A DNA stretch of 64,000 nt from Orthonyx spaldingii. Lineage: Eukaryota > Chordata > Aves > Passeriformes > Orthonychidae. The notes beneath the pieces were generated by a model, which saw only the letters and a list, made by a program, of their open reading frames with translations, ran no database searches and was not told the origin of the DNA. The first letter of the stretch is position 1. Every line of letters starts with the position of its first letter. Of this stretch, positions 50,815 through 63,290 are shown piece by piece. Both the position numbers and the translations under genes were made by a program. The stretch lies in the NCBI GenBank assembly GCA_013397795.1, contig VZTJ01004568.1:568309-632308 (forward strand). Reading direction: 5' to 3'.

Positions 50815-51449
50815 GTCTGAGTTGCTTCACAACAATCAAGGCTTGTCATAATTATTCTATTAGAAAAAGTAATGGGTAGGATGAGCAAAGTCAAAGTAAC
50901 ATTTGGTGTTGTACAAAAGAAGCAAGTCTACCAGGACATTCAAAAGGAGTGTGAACTACTTTGAAACTGCAAAATTACGCATGTAACATAGAGAAACCTG
51001 GCACACTAGTCCGGATAGTGGGCGTATGGGAGCAGGATGAGGAATCCAGTTGGGACAGCAGGGAATATACCCACATAATGACTGGGGTGGTCTGCATCTG
51101 GTTCTCCTCAGCAAAGCTTTATGTGTTGGACTTTGCTTCTATGGCAGAAGACAACACTGAGCATCGGAGAACACAACTGCACCCATGCACATGTCCACTT
51201 AGATGTGGGACTGGGGGACTGAAGAAAGTTATAGCTTTTGAGACTTCACCTTTGATGCCAAACACCTTGCTTCTGCTTTGACAAAAGCATTTCTTCAATA
51301 TACAAGTATACAGTGTCCAGTTCCTTGAAAACAGGGAGACAAAGACCAAATTGCTGTTTCCTTTGGCAGGTTCCTAGCAATTTTTTTAGCATTCTGGGGC
51401 CAGCTCCTGTCCCTGCAGAGGGGAACTCCCACCAAGTGGCTGAGAGCAT

Positions 51450-52674
51450 TGTCTAAACACTTGTTGAAATCTGGGAGCTTTGGAGCCTGTGAGCAGGTGG
51501 CCTACTGAGTAGATGGGAGAAAAACTGTGGATGTCTTTTACCTGGACTTCAGTAAAGCTTTGACACTCTCTCCCAGAGCATTCTCCTGGAGAAACTGGCC
51601 ATCCATGGCTTGGATGGGTGCTCTTTTGCTCTTTTTTTACTCTTTTCTGAGTTAAAAAACTGGCTGGATGACCACAGCCAGAGAGTGGTGGTGAATGGAG
51701 TTATATGCAGCTGATGGCCCGTCACCAGTGCTGGGGCCAGTGCTGTTTAACGCTTTCATTGATGACCTGGACAATGGGATCCAGTGCTCCCTCAGTCAAT
51801 TTGCAGGTGACACCAAACTGGGTGGGAGTGTTGGATCTGCTGACGGGCAGGAAGGCTCTGCAGAGGGATCTGGACAGGCTGGATCATGGGCTGAGGCCGA
51901 CGGTGTGAGGTTCAACAAGGCCCAGTGCCAGGTGGTGCCCTTGGGTCACAACAACCCCAGGCAGCGCCACAGGCTGGGACAGAGTGGCTGGAAAGCTGCC
52001 CAGAGGAAAAGAACCTGGGGGTGCTGGTGACAGCAGCTGAACATGAGCCAGGGTGTGCCCAGGTGGCCAAGAAGACCAATGGCATCCTGGCCTGGATCAG
52101 CAACAGCATGGCCAGCAGGACCAGGGCAGTGATTGTCCCCCCGTACTGGGCACTGGTGAGGCCATACCTTAAATCCTATGTCCAGCTCTGGGCCCCTCAT
52201 GATAGAAAAGCCATAGAAGTCTTGGAACAAGTCCAGAGAAGGGCAATGGATCTGGTGAAGGGTCTGAAGCACAAGTCCTGTGAGGAGTGGCTGAGGAAGC
52301 TGGCATTGTTTGTCCTGGAGAAAAGGAGGCTCAGGGATGACCTTGTTTCTTGCTGCAACTGCCTGAAAGGAGGGTGTAGCCAGGTGGGCATTGGTATCTT
52401 CTCCCAGGCAACAAGAGACAGGACGAGAGGACATTGCTTTGAGCTGCACCAGGGGAGGTTCAGGTTGGACATCAGGAGAAATTTCTTCACTGAAAGAGCA
52501 GCTAAGCATTGGAATGGACTGCCCAGGGAAGTGTGAAGTCACCATCCCTGGAGACGTTCAAGAAATGACTGGATGTGGTACTTAGTACTATGATTATTTG
52601 GCATGGTGGTGATTGGTCAAAGGTTGAATTTTATGATCTTGGAGATCCCTTCCAACCTTAATGATTCTATGATA
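51450..52674 (+). mobile_element. CR1 LINE, 3' portion with intact 3' end
   Basis: The forward-oriented CR1 begins within the reverse-transcriptase domain (VDVFYLDFSKA near 51,525-51,560) and continues through NAFIDDLDNGIQCSLSQFAG and DTKLGGSV, EEKNLGVLVTA, LVRPYLKSYVQLW and FVLEKRRLRDDL, to the 3' end atgattctatgata at 52,674. The frame is broken at least twice (frames at 51,695-52,030 and 51,925-52,536). The catalytic [YF]ADD is changed to FAGD, and the VPQGS segment before it is deleted. It is 5'-truncated and inactive. Confidence 0.93.
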
Positions 52675-55600
52675 CTTACATACTTGCTTTCAAAAAAAAA
52701 TTGAGGACTTACATATTTTTCATCAAAAATTAATGTAAGCAGAGTTAGTAATTACAGGAGCAGGCTACTTTTACCCAAGTCCGTGCAAATGAATTAAAGT
52801 GTGTCTAAATTCAGGCACTCTTATTTTAAGGGGTAGGCAGTTACAAAGTATACCAGAACAGAGTATACCCGCGAAGTGGGTAATACTTCTAAGTGGAGAT
52901 GAACTTTCAGGCTTCCTGAAACAACTATAGCTTTAAGTTTAAATCTATATAGGAACTCAAGTACGGCTACCTAAGTGTATCCCTTCTCCACTACTTTGGA
53001 CTTACATCAATTCTGCTCTTCATTTCTTTCTGTACATTGTTTCCCCCTTTTTATTTTCTCTGAGCAGCAGTCAACTTCCCATATGACAGAAATTTGATAC
53101 CAAACACAAGGTAACTCTGGGGGAAATCTCAAATCTCTTCTCTTTGAAGGCAAGAGACTAAAAGATGACCTTTTGTTCTGGCCCGCTTTGGCCTTTCTGA
53201 TGTTCTTTGAATTGAGACTGTGACATAGAAGCAGTACAGAAAAACTCTTCTGAAGTATTAAGGGGGAAACAAGTATGAAAACTGCATGGAACAGAAAATG
53301 GTAAATCACAAATAAATTACCTATAAAGTGAAGTTTTAGAAGAAGAGTTGGAGGAATACAGAATAGAAAACCTTGCCATCATCTCCACAGCACAAGGTTA
53401 AAGACACCACATCTGGGTCTCTAAAGATTTTGATACCATTTGTGCATTTCTACCCACTTTAAATAAATCAAAATTCTAAGCTTCCTAGCAGGAAAATAAA
53501 AATTCATATTAATGAAGTACTTTTTTTGCACTTGAAGTCACTCTGAGATTTTTGATCTAAACTTAGCTTTGGCATCTAATTTAACTCAGTTGCATTAGAA
53601 ATCAGTGCTTTTGAAACTTTTTTTAAATGGTGATTTCTTGGCATGGCCTCCTTTCATGGGAGACCCTGTGCCTCACTGAGCCCTGATTTTTAAGTCCATA
53701 GAGAGAAAAGGACTGTCCAAATATCTGCATTATCCTTACAGTATGAAGCGCTATATTATTAATATGAATCCGCATTGAAGGGAAATAATATATTAAGTTT
53801 TATTCTATATTGGTTAATGAAAATTGTCTATAGCAGTTCCAGCTTTGGGCACAAGAGGTAGATGTTTTCACATGAAACTTCCATCAAATACTTAACATTA
53901 CTAACTTCAGGATAAGGGATAGTCAGCTGTTGTTAATTTCCTTTTCTATGTTATTTGTAGTAACACATTTACAAAAAAGTGAGATTAATGGTAAAAATGT
54001 AATGTGGAGAATAGGAGTAGCCATGCATTTATTTATAATGGGTTATTTATTTTGCCCAAGGGGTCCTGAGGCTTCACAGGGAATGCAGTGTCTTGTCAAT
54101 ATTTTGTCCTTTCAACAAAATATTGTTGTATGCACTTACATGCACTTTTGAGATCACAGTACACACAGTGAAACTGATTTTGTGAGGTATTGAGAATATA
54201 TGTCGCTGGCATTCACCTGACCTGCACTGAATCTAGTGACATTCTGTGTGGGTTGGGACTGTTTTGTTAGCTATTTCTTGCTCTCTTCACCCTAAGCAGA
54301 TTAAAAAGCCAATCTGATTACAAGCCAAACATATCTGTACCCTTAAACACTGTTGCATTTTTAGTATATTAAGTTTACATTATATGATTTGGGGTTTTTT
54401 AATAAGTCACAGGGAAGAATTACTGGAGTCCATTAATATATTTGAATTTTTGGCATTGTGAAAACTTCTCCATTCTTAAATATCACGGAGAAAAAGCAAC
54501 ACACTACCTTTATTTATTTTCCATAGGGGCCACAAACATATTTCCTGGTTAACTGCTGCATAGAAGGATTATCAGTGATGTGGTTATGAAAGATTTTTTT
54601 ATCAATGAGCGTTGCTTTGCATATAGACCTAGATCAACCGTTATGTTCAAAATATTATCTGTATTTTAATCTTCTTACAACTACCTAAATATGATACTGT
54701 TTTTCTAAAAAGGCATCAGTGTAGCCTCTAAATGTACTTTTTCACAGACCTGTGTGTTACACAGACTCACAGTATCCAATGTCAAAAAATAACCTTTTTC
54801 ATTCTAGGTCTCTTTTATGATGGGCAGTATAGTGGGGCCTGGTTTGTATGTTCACTAGTAGACACATTAGTTATTTATATGAGTGATGATTGCTTGCATG
54901 AATAAAAGTCTCAGAAAGTGAACTTTATCATATGTTGTGGCCTGTAGAGCCTTTTCAGGAAATACAGTCAATAACAGATTTCATGGTTGTGCAAATCACT
55001 ATTTCTACTTATTATCTGAAGATTTTGTTTGTTTTGTCAGTGAGAAAATTATTGTATGGGGAATTATAGTTACTTCAAAGGAGTCTGAAATTTTAAGTAA
55101 TTACCTGCCAATAATTTTCTAAAATCCTATGGATAAATTGTTCTGTTTCATTTACGTGACAATTCTAACTTTTCTGTAATGGCACTTTCCAATGGATCAT
55201 CAATTTATGCTGTTATTTTGTGATAATCTGTGTTCGTTGTGAAAACTGACCTGTGCAGATTTCTGTATCCAATACATCCACTTTCTTCAGATGTCATTGA
55301 GCTGAATTGTATCGGGTAAATTTTGCTCAGAGGTTTGATACTGTGAGTACATAATCCCTACTATGGCAGATGATTTATAATTTCTGTCACACACTGTAAA
55401 ATACCAATCATATACTGTGAAATACCAATCATAAAAAAAATAGCCTTTTGTTGGTTCTTGTAACATTCATTGACTTGTCAGCCATTCACTTTATTCCAAC
55501 AGGTTGTTAAGGTTGGAAGTGAAGAATAATTAGTTTGAAGTACTACATTTGACAATATCCACAGAAATCTCTGCAATACTATTCTACATCAGTGAGAGCA

Positions 55601-58600
55601 TGAACATTATAGCACTAGCTTATGTTAATTTAATAACTACCTTCATACACGTGCAGCATTTCCCACATAAAAGAAAACCAGTTATGGAACAACAATTGAA
55701 GAAAACTCTAGCTAATGAAGTTTCATATTTCCAAATTCATTCTTAAGAAACCCTCAAGATGAACAATCCAAATAAGTTTTGTTAATGCAGTGTTAATACT
55801 TCAGCTATTTAAGCAGCAAAAACCAGAATAAGACAGGTTTACACAGTAAAATGCTATCCTTTTACCTTGGGGTGTTTGCAGAAACCTCCTTCAGCACAGA
55901 CTGGTTGCAAATTTGGTAGGCAAAGAGTCCATTCTATGGAAAACCAATCCTGCCTACAGGAACTGAATGTGACTTCAAATGAACACTTTTCTTATCAACT
56001 AGACTGTGACAGACTGTTTCTTGCAGAGAGACCACAAACACTCTATCATGTCCCCCAGGCAGCGAGAAGCCAAAAGGAACAAATCTGCAGTGCAACAACA
56101 ATGTGTGTTTCAGGTCACAGACTGCTTCTGTGAGCACAGATCAGACACCACAGAACAGTTTTGCAGTGCTTTTTTTTTTTTTTTTGTTTCACATCCTGAC
56201 TGACCCACTTGACACATTTTTAGTAACAAGTTTTGGAGTTCAGCTGGCATCCTGGTTCTCTACTACATAAAGCAAGACCAGCCTAATAGAAGGCAGAGTC
56301 ATATGCTATAATACAGTATTACATAGAACAATACCTAAACTACAGCTTATGACTACATAAACTAGCTTTTGAATACATGAGTGTGCCTATGATATGTGAT
56401 TATTGTTTGTGAAGCAAATAGTCTTATAGTTATGTGATAAATATAAAATATAATGTGCTGCACCAGGAAACTGAAGCAAGATGAAATTACAAAACAAGGT
56501 AAGTTTGTACTTTTGAGCTGAATTGGATTTCCCGTTTGAGTACCAAAAATACACCAGACAAGAAGGTAAATGGAAGTTGTAGAACCAGTGGAAAATAATG
56601 GGATAATGAATTCGGATTCCTATTTCAAACTCAACATCTCCTACCTTAAAATTAGGTGTGTGAATTTTAATACTACACAGCTTACAGCTTTTGATGTTTT
56701 AGCATAACAATGTATGAAAAAAAGCTAAACATAGCAGAACTTAGTTGAGGGCCTGAAAAACCTCCTGGTTTGTGCTTATCAGATCCAGCTGGGAAAACTT
56801 TTTATACAGAACCGGAGAGGTTTACTTTTATCTGCAGCTTTCATTCGAGAAAAATTATGGATATGGGAAAATTACCAATAGAATAATTAGGCCATTCTTC
56901 ACAGGGAGAAAGAAATGTTGTCCAAAAATGTTTTGTTAAGATTTTTCACAACAGCCCAACTGCTAATAGTGACAGTTACTCAGTTCAGAGATTAAGTTTC
57001 TAAAAATATCATATTGTTTACTGGACATCTCTTTTTGATGTTAAAAAGGTAACTAAATTGAGGTTAAAGCTAACGAACCTGCAGTGAAAAAAACCCCACC
57101 TCTTCTTTCACTTAATAGCACAAATTTAGATTATCCCAGAAACATTATTACAGAGGGGTGGATTAAGTTAGCTAAACTATTTTAGCTGCTTTATCTGGGG
57201 CAGTAAAAATTACCCAGAAGCTTTGGCTATTAATTGTAATATACAGCCTCCAAACATGTGACTGAAATGAACTTGCTCTCTTTGCTGTCAGAAGGCATGA
57301 AATTCAAGGAAATGGTTGTGTTTTGCAAGAACTTGGTCCCACATTCACATATTTAAATTTATCTATTTCTTCCATCTGACCATTTCACTTGCACTAATCT
57401 GAAATTTTCAGGTATGTTTCTTGGAGGACGAAGCTCATTGCTTCTCTTCCAGGACTGCGTTTCTGCAATGCACTACTTCTAAATTATTCTTAAGTATGAC
57501 CTTGATCTACTTGCAAAAAGACGGAATTTCAGTCTTATGGTTCCAAGCTTTTGTAATTAACTATGCACAATTCAATAAGTGGCAGGATCCCATTCAGGAT
57601 GTTTAAAAGATATTTTTCTCTACTTACTTAGTTGTTAATAATTCTATTGTGCAGATTGCCTAGTAAATTGTTTCTTTGTTTCTTGTTTTGCTTTATCTTA
57701 AAATTACCAGAGATACTGTAGTAATTTTCTTCATCTAAATGCATTTAATAACTCACCTCTTTATGAACAAAAGCTAGCTTTGGAAAAATATATCTCTAAT
57801 GAAGAGAATATCACTACTTCTACCACCTTAATTTAGTATCTCCCTATTGTAAATCTTGAAAAAATGTAGTCACTATATATTTTAGGAAAAAAATACATTA
57901 CTTTACTCATTTATTAGATTATATGAACATAATTTCCATATTTGTATTTGAATTGCAAGGAACTAACAAACATTCTTTGCTCAGCCTGACTAAACTTTTA
58001 GAAATGTACTACCTATTTTGAAATCCAGAAAAATGCTCACTGCACACAGAAGTATGTGCCAAATGACAATGCTAATGCTTTTGGAAACAATTTTGCAGCA
58101 AAACAAACAGCTGTAAAATAACAAAATATTAAAAACAAAAATAAATAATAAGAAAAGCTATTCCTGAGGGAGCTGTAATTTTGATTTCATTGATTATGGA
58201 ACAGACCTTAGCATCAGCAAAAGGACATGAAAATTGAAGAGAGATATTATTTTTAAGGTGCATTTGCAGATTCCCTTTGCTATGTCTGACCATCTGTATG
58301 AAGATTTGTTGGAACATGCTGTCAAGGTACACTTCAGAACCTTGGAAACAAGAGGAAGAAAGGCAGACAAATATACTGAAAAGCATTCTAGTCCCAGGAT
58401 AAAGGGAGAACAGAAAACTGAGAAGTCAAAAAATTTGTTACACAATTAGTCTGAAATTTGTCATTTCTGTGGAGTCCTAGGCTGCATTTCAAGAAAGTAG
58501 TTAAAAGAAGTAATAGTAATTACAGGACTAAAATATTCAGTTCTGGTATCAATATTAAAAATGTGATTAAAAAAAATAATTAATTTGAGCATTAACAATA

Positions 58601-58602
58601 GC
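52675..58602. other. intergenic region
   Basis: No recognised gene or transposon family in about 5.9 kb. A 21-bp tandem pair lies at 55,391-55,432 (acactgtaaaataccaatcat and atactgtgaaataccaatcat), and a T-run at about 56,170-56,186. Scattered frames of 60-100 codons lack motifs. Confidence 0.7.
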
Positions 58603-59028
58603 TTAGCATTGCCAGCAGGTTGAGGGAGCATCTCTCTTACCAGGAAAGGCAGAGGGATCTGGGCCTGTTCAGCCTCAAGGAGATACAGCTGAGAGGGGAC
58701 CTCATCAATATCTACCAGTATCTGAAGGGAAGTTGTCGAGAAGAAGGACCAGGCTCTTCTTGGTGGTGCTGAGCAATAGAATAAGAGGCAATGGGCAGAA
58801 ACTGATGCCTAGGAAATTCCACTTGAACATGAGGAAGAACTTCTTTACTGTGTAGGTGACTGTGCACTGGAACAGATTGCCCAGAGTGGTTGTGGAATCT
58901 CCTTCTCCAGAGATATTCAAAGGCTGTCAGCACACATTGGTGTAGGGGACCCTGCTTGAGCAGAGAAGTTGGGCTAGATGAGCACCAGTGGCCCCATCCA
59001 ACCTTAACTAATCTGTGTGTTTCAGTGA
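58603..59028 (+). mobile_element. CR1 LINE 3' fragment
   Basis: Forward CR1 sequence: cattgccagcaggttgaggg, then a jump to ctgttcagcctcaaggagat, ggggacctcatcaatatcta, aacatgaggaagaacttctt, ctggaacagattgcccagag and the 3' end ccccatccaaccttaactaa ... tttcagtga. The jump near 58,634 is an internal deletion relative to the family. The terminal octamer is of the TTCTGTGA type. Confidence 0.88.
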
Positions 59029-59177
59029 ACAAGGAAGGGTATGAAAGAGACTAAACAAAACTTTTCAACAACTCAAAAAACCCCCCATTAAATCTTAGAG
59101 AAACTTAGAATTTTATCAGTTCATTTTGACTGGGTAACCAAAAGAAAGATGAAGGATGACTTTATTAGGATGTACTT

Positions 59178-59692
59178 TGTTGGGGTAGCTGAGCCCACCC
59201 TGGGATGTCGGTGGGACAGCTCTACTCTATGAAACCACCCCTTGGAAAGCAAAATGGTCTCTCCCTAGGTTACCTTACCTGGATATGTTAATGCTCCTAT
59301 ATTCATTAACCTTAACTGGTCCCCTAACCCTATCCCTCGCTCCTTCTGTATCCCCCGCCCCCCTCTCCTCACCTGTGCCCCCTGCCCTCTGGCCAGTGCC
59401 CTATAACAAGGGTTTTGCAAGGCCATTTGGCCTCTTCCGCCTCTGGGCACCTTCAGGAATAAAGCGTCTTGGGACTCCATGCATCTGAGCCCTCTGTTAA
59501 ACCCTGGGAATGCATGAGCCATCTAGCTCGGGGGAGGTGGATGCTCACCAGGACCCCGGCTGGGGTAAGGGACAGAGCTGTCTGCACAGTACCTGGCTGT
59601 ACTGGCCAGGGTGACCTTCCAGAGCCTCCAAGACACTCCTGGTACAGCAGAAGTTTCCACCCTCCCACACACCTCCCCCCAGGACTGCGTTA
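59178..59692 (+). mobile_element. solo LTR with 6-bp target duplication
   Basis: The 515-bp element begins TGTTGGGGTAGCTGAGCCC and ends CCCCCAGGACTGCGTTA, flanked by gtactt at 59,172-59,177 and 59,693-59,698. TATAA lies at 59,402-59,406 and AATAAA at 59,458-59,463, about 50 bp apart, as expected for a short R region. The last dinucleotide is TA instead of the usual CA. A 6-bp duplication suggests an ERVK-class element. Long frames here (59,265-59,756) are spurious. Confidence 0.87.
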
Positions 59693-61916
59693 GTACTTGT
59701 ATCTCATCAGGGCAAAATAACAGATAATGAAGAATGAAGTTACCCAAGATAAGCACAGTAGTGATGCATTGAAATTAAAGCCATAAAATAAGCCATTTCT
59801 CCATCAAAATTGAAGTGGTTAGTCACTGGAAAAAAAAAAAAAAATTTAAAAGCTAATTCATATGAAGACTAAATGGTTATTTTCTTTTCCACTTGTTTAG
59901 TTTAAATTCTATGTGTTTGCTTAAAATTGGATTAACCATATAAATCTTTGTGGTCCATGGTACATGAGAAATCTAAATCATTGAACTCATGATTTTACCG
60001 GACCCTTTACAACTGTGATTCTCTGAATCTCAGATTTTAGAAAAACGTTTACTGTAAGTAACATGGAAGACTTTGAAGAAAGCATCATATAATTTTTTTG
60101 TCCTATTCTCCCTGTTCTCCATCCCAAAGCGAACACTGCAAAATAAAATACACTTGAATCTAACAAAACTGAAACAGAATATGAAGCTTATAGGTGTGTA
60201 TGCAATGTGAGTAAAGCAGTTGTAGACACAGGACACCATTATAATAACTTAGCATTTTATTATTGCATGAGTCAAGTACATGCCTTTGTCCTTCATAACC
60301 CTAAAAATTACCCACCCTCGGATTTTTGAATAGTTACCACTATGCTCTCTCTCATTCCCAGTACCATCAGTATGTGAAGGACTCAAACCTAGTCCTGGCA
60401 AGGAGTTACTGCATGGCCTACCACTGTAGGTGGCTAACACATAATAATGAAGATACCAAAAGATGATTTAGTGTGCGGATGAATATGATGGACAGCTACT
60501 TAATTGCAGAGGAGAAAGTTAATTCATTGCTGAAGTGTCATTATTTAAGTAATGCTTGTCTGTTCAACAGGCATCTACTTAACAGAGATGTTATAAAAGC
60601 TAAATTACAGCAAAGCTGTGAGACATCTCCATCTAAATAAGACAGTCAAGTCAAAATGAGTGATGAGCTACTAATTTTATGAATTTTCAGTTGAGCCATT
60701 TATTATAATTACTATATGCTATATCTTTCGTTGCTTCATTTGTCACTTCATGTGTGGAGCCATCTGATTTTTATTTTTGTTATTCTAAGTACATAACTAA
60801 TAGGGAGGATTTTTTTTACTTAGAAAGTTATTTAGTTAGAGAAATAATTTGAAAACAGGAAGAGATATGAAGCAACAGAAAATAGGATTTAATAGGAATT
60901 AAATTAACCTCAACTGTTGAATGAAGATAGGCCCATCAGAATATCTACCTTAAATATTCATTCTATCATGGCTGCAACAGAACAGCTTTAAAATATAATA
61001 AAATGGCTACCTGCAACATACAAAAACTAAAATAGGTATTAAAACTTCTCTTTTGCTATTATTGAAGTTTGCTATTATTGAAGCTGATGGAGTTTTAGAG
61101 CTAGCTTTTGTTTGGGAGCAGAGAAAGTTACATATTAATGTGAAGAGTAGATCACAGAAATATCAATCTTGATAAAAAAAACTTGTATCAAAACCTAATT
61201 CACCCAAAACCTTGAAAGCATGGAGAATAGAAATTTGTGGGGAAGACAATTGCTTTACAGTAATCATACACTTAAACATTTAATGTCTTTCTTCCAGCTC
61301 CCTTGATGAAGCTAGGTGTTCATCTCAAAAGACTCTGGGATTCCTCTAAGAGACTACCACACTAACAAAATGATTTTTTCACCATAATAGCCTTCACATT
61401 TGTTTTAATACTTAGGTCCCAAGCATGCCAAACCCCAGACAGTTTTATTGCTTTTCTGCCTAACCTTAGACAAAAGGAACTCTCGCTTCCTTCCCAGCCT
61501 GCTTGTTACACCCACACCACGAAACTAAGGGGGCAGCTGTAACAAGGCCCACTGCAGAACAGATACTTTGTAGACTCCAAATCCCACCTGCACTGGCTCC
61601 ATCAGACAAGGGCGAGCTTCTGGCAGCCTCCCAGAACTAGCCTGGTAATCCCCCCTCCCTCACCACCTCTCCATCCACCCCATCCCCTGCTACTAAAACC
61701 TTGCCAGGCAATGGCCGTATCCTGGGCTAGATAAAGGGGTGACTTTGATGCTTCTTGGATGCAAATACAAGCTGTGAGAAGTGAGAGGATAACATTCACA
61801 CCTGCTGTGCTTTAGCTAAGGAGGTTGGTCGAGGCCCAGGGTGGTCAGTTTGTCTCTTAAAGAGAAACTCCAATTGAACTATTGATTTCTTTGTACTGAA
61901 TGTGGATATTAATTTT

Positions 61917-61975
61917 ATAGAATCAGAGAGGTTAGAAAAGCTGTTGAAGGTGGTCAAGTGCATCTGTCCACTGAA
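61917..61975 (-). mobile_element. possible CR1 3'-tail remnant
   Basis: tatagaatcagagaggttag, then aaaagctgttgaaggtggtc aagtgcatc, follows the pattern of a reversed CR1 3' end (tagaatcatagaatggtt ... ttgaaggtcatc) with many changes. Short and diverged, so uncertain. Confidence 0.35.
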
Positions 61976-62999
61976 ATTAAACAAAGCCATGTGGCTTAGC
62001 AACAAAAAGGACTAAAAACCCTAGCTTTTATCCCTCGAAGTATAACAAGACAAGACCATTCATTTAGATCCAATTCATTGAATTAAACAAAGCCTCTGTT
62101 TCCACTTCCACTTGAGATTTTTAGGAATCAAAGGATGAAACCCCACCATTACTTCATTGGCAGTAATGGGGACACACCTTTGTAACTCCCATCAGTTAAG
62201 CAAGGGGCTGGGCCTGTGGGAGGATGCAGGTGCCCAGGCTCAGGGCAAATGCTGGATTTGCAACACCAAACAAATGTAACACACATTGCTTGAGTGATTT
62301 CATACGGACAAAAAGACAAAATAGAACAAACTTGGTTTAATGATAAAAGATGGAACATAGCGAACAACACCAAACCTCTTATATGTACTAATAAATCTAA
62401 TAACACTAATACATCTTTAATAATACTAATGAATCTTAGCTAATAAATTGAGAAATGCCTATCTAGTAAACTAAATAAAAGATTAAACTACTCTAAAAAT
62501 GTAAAAACTAATCTTATTTCCATCTAGTCCTCTTAACAGCTAACTCTTGCTAGCCGTGGACAACTCCAGGGCTAATTTGGTCTTTTTTTCTTGGGGAGAG
62601 GCTCTGCTTCCTTCCGTGGATGATGACTTCTCCTATGTGTGTTCCTTTCCTTCATGGTTTCAAAAACCCTGGAAGACAGGAAACAAATCATCCATTGTTA
62701 ATTCAATATACACCATTAAATCAAGCTCAAGATTTCTGTTTCTATATGAATTTCTGTCTTTTCAGGCTGTGACATATTTTTAAATTAGTCAGCACCATGA
62801 ATCTGATCTTTCTTGTTTCAATTCCTTCAAATTTCTTTCTCCTTTCACTTTATCCTATTTTTAATCTGAACAGCACCATCAGACCAAGCTTTGGTGTTCC
62901 TATTCCTACTTGTATGAATTGTGTACTGTTGGGGCACAGCAAGGTATCACTCTGAATGCTGGGATTTAAATAAGTTGTTTGAGCTTAAAGTAGGTTGTA

Positions 63000-63290
63000 A
63001 CATTGAACATGGCTGCAAGGGGTGATCCTCCAACTGCCCTCAGCTTTCCCCATGGTGTCTTTGAAAAGGTCAGCCCCAGGCTTTTATCAGAAAGAGGAAG
63101 AACTTCCACACCGTTTGCACTGCCTGCACGTAAAGGGGCCTCTCGCCGAATGGGGTGGTTGGGGCGGTTGGCAGCAGGGACACTCTGCGTTGCGGGCCCT
63201 CTTGCGGCGTCTCTTCCCTGTCTCCCCATCCTCCGTTCTGAGAGGGATTTTGCTCCTCTTTGGTTCACCCACAGTCTGGAAATCAAAGAA
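63000..63290 (-). other. CpG-rich block with cysteine-rich coding potential
   Basis: A small GC/CpG-rich island in AT-rich sequence, open on both strands. The minus-strand frame (63,272 to 63,087) has a basic stretch (GKRRRKRARNAECPCCQPPQ) and then PPHSARGPFTCRQCKRCG before a stop; a plausible acceptor TTTCCAG lies near 63,280. The DNA before FTCRQC would read GERP in the neighbouring frame, so GERP-FTCRQC would be a C2H2 zinc-finger linker and first cysteines broken by a one-base shift. I suspect a decayed zinc-finger exon, but the evidence is thin; it could also be an unclassified GC-rich repeat. Confidence 0.25.

Noticed and set aside
51946..52545. 199-codon minus-strand frame
   Set aside because: It is antisense to the CR1 reverse-transcriptase frame, whose recognisable motifs are on the plus strand.
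59265..59756. Several frames of 67-85 codons on both strands
   Set aside because: They lie in the GC-rich solo LTR at 59,178-59,692 and overlap its U3-R-U5 signals.
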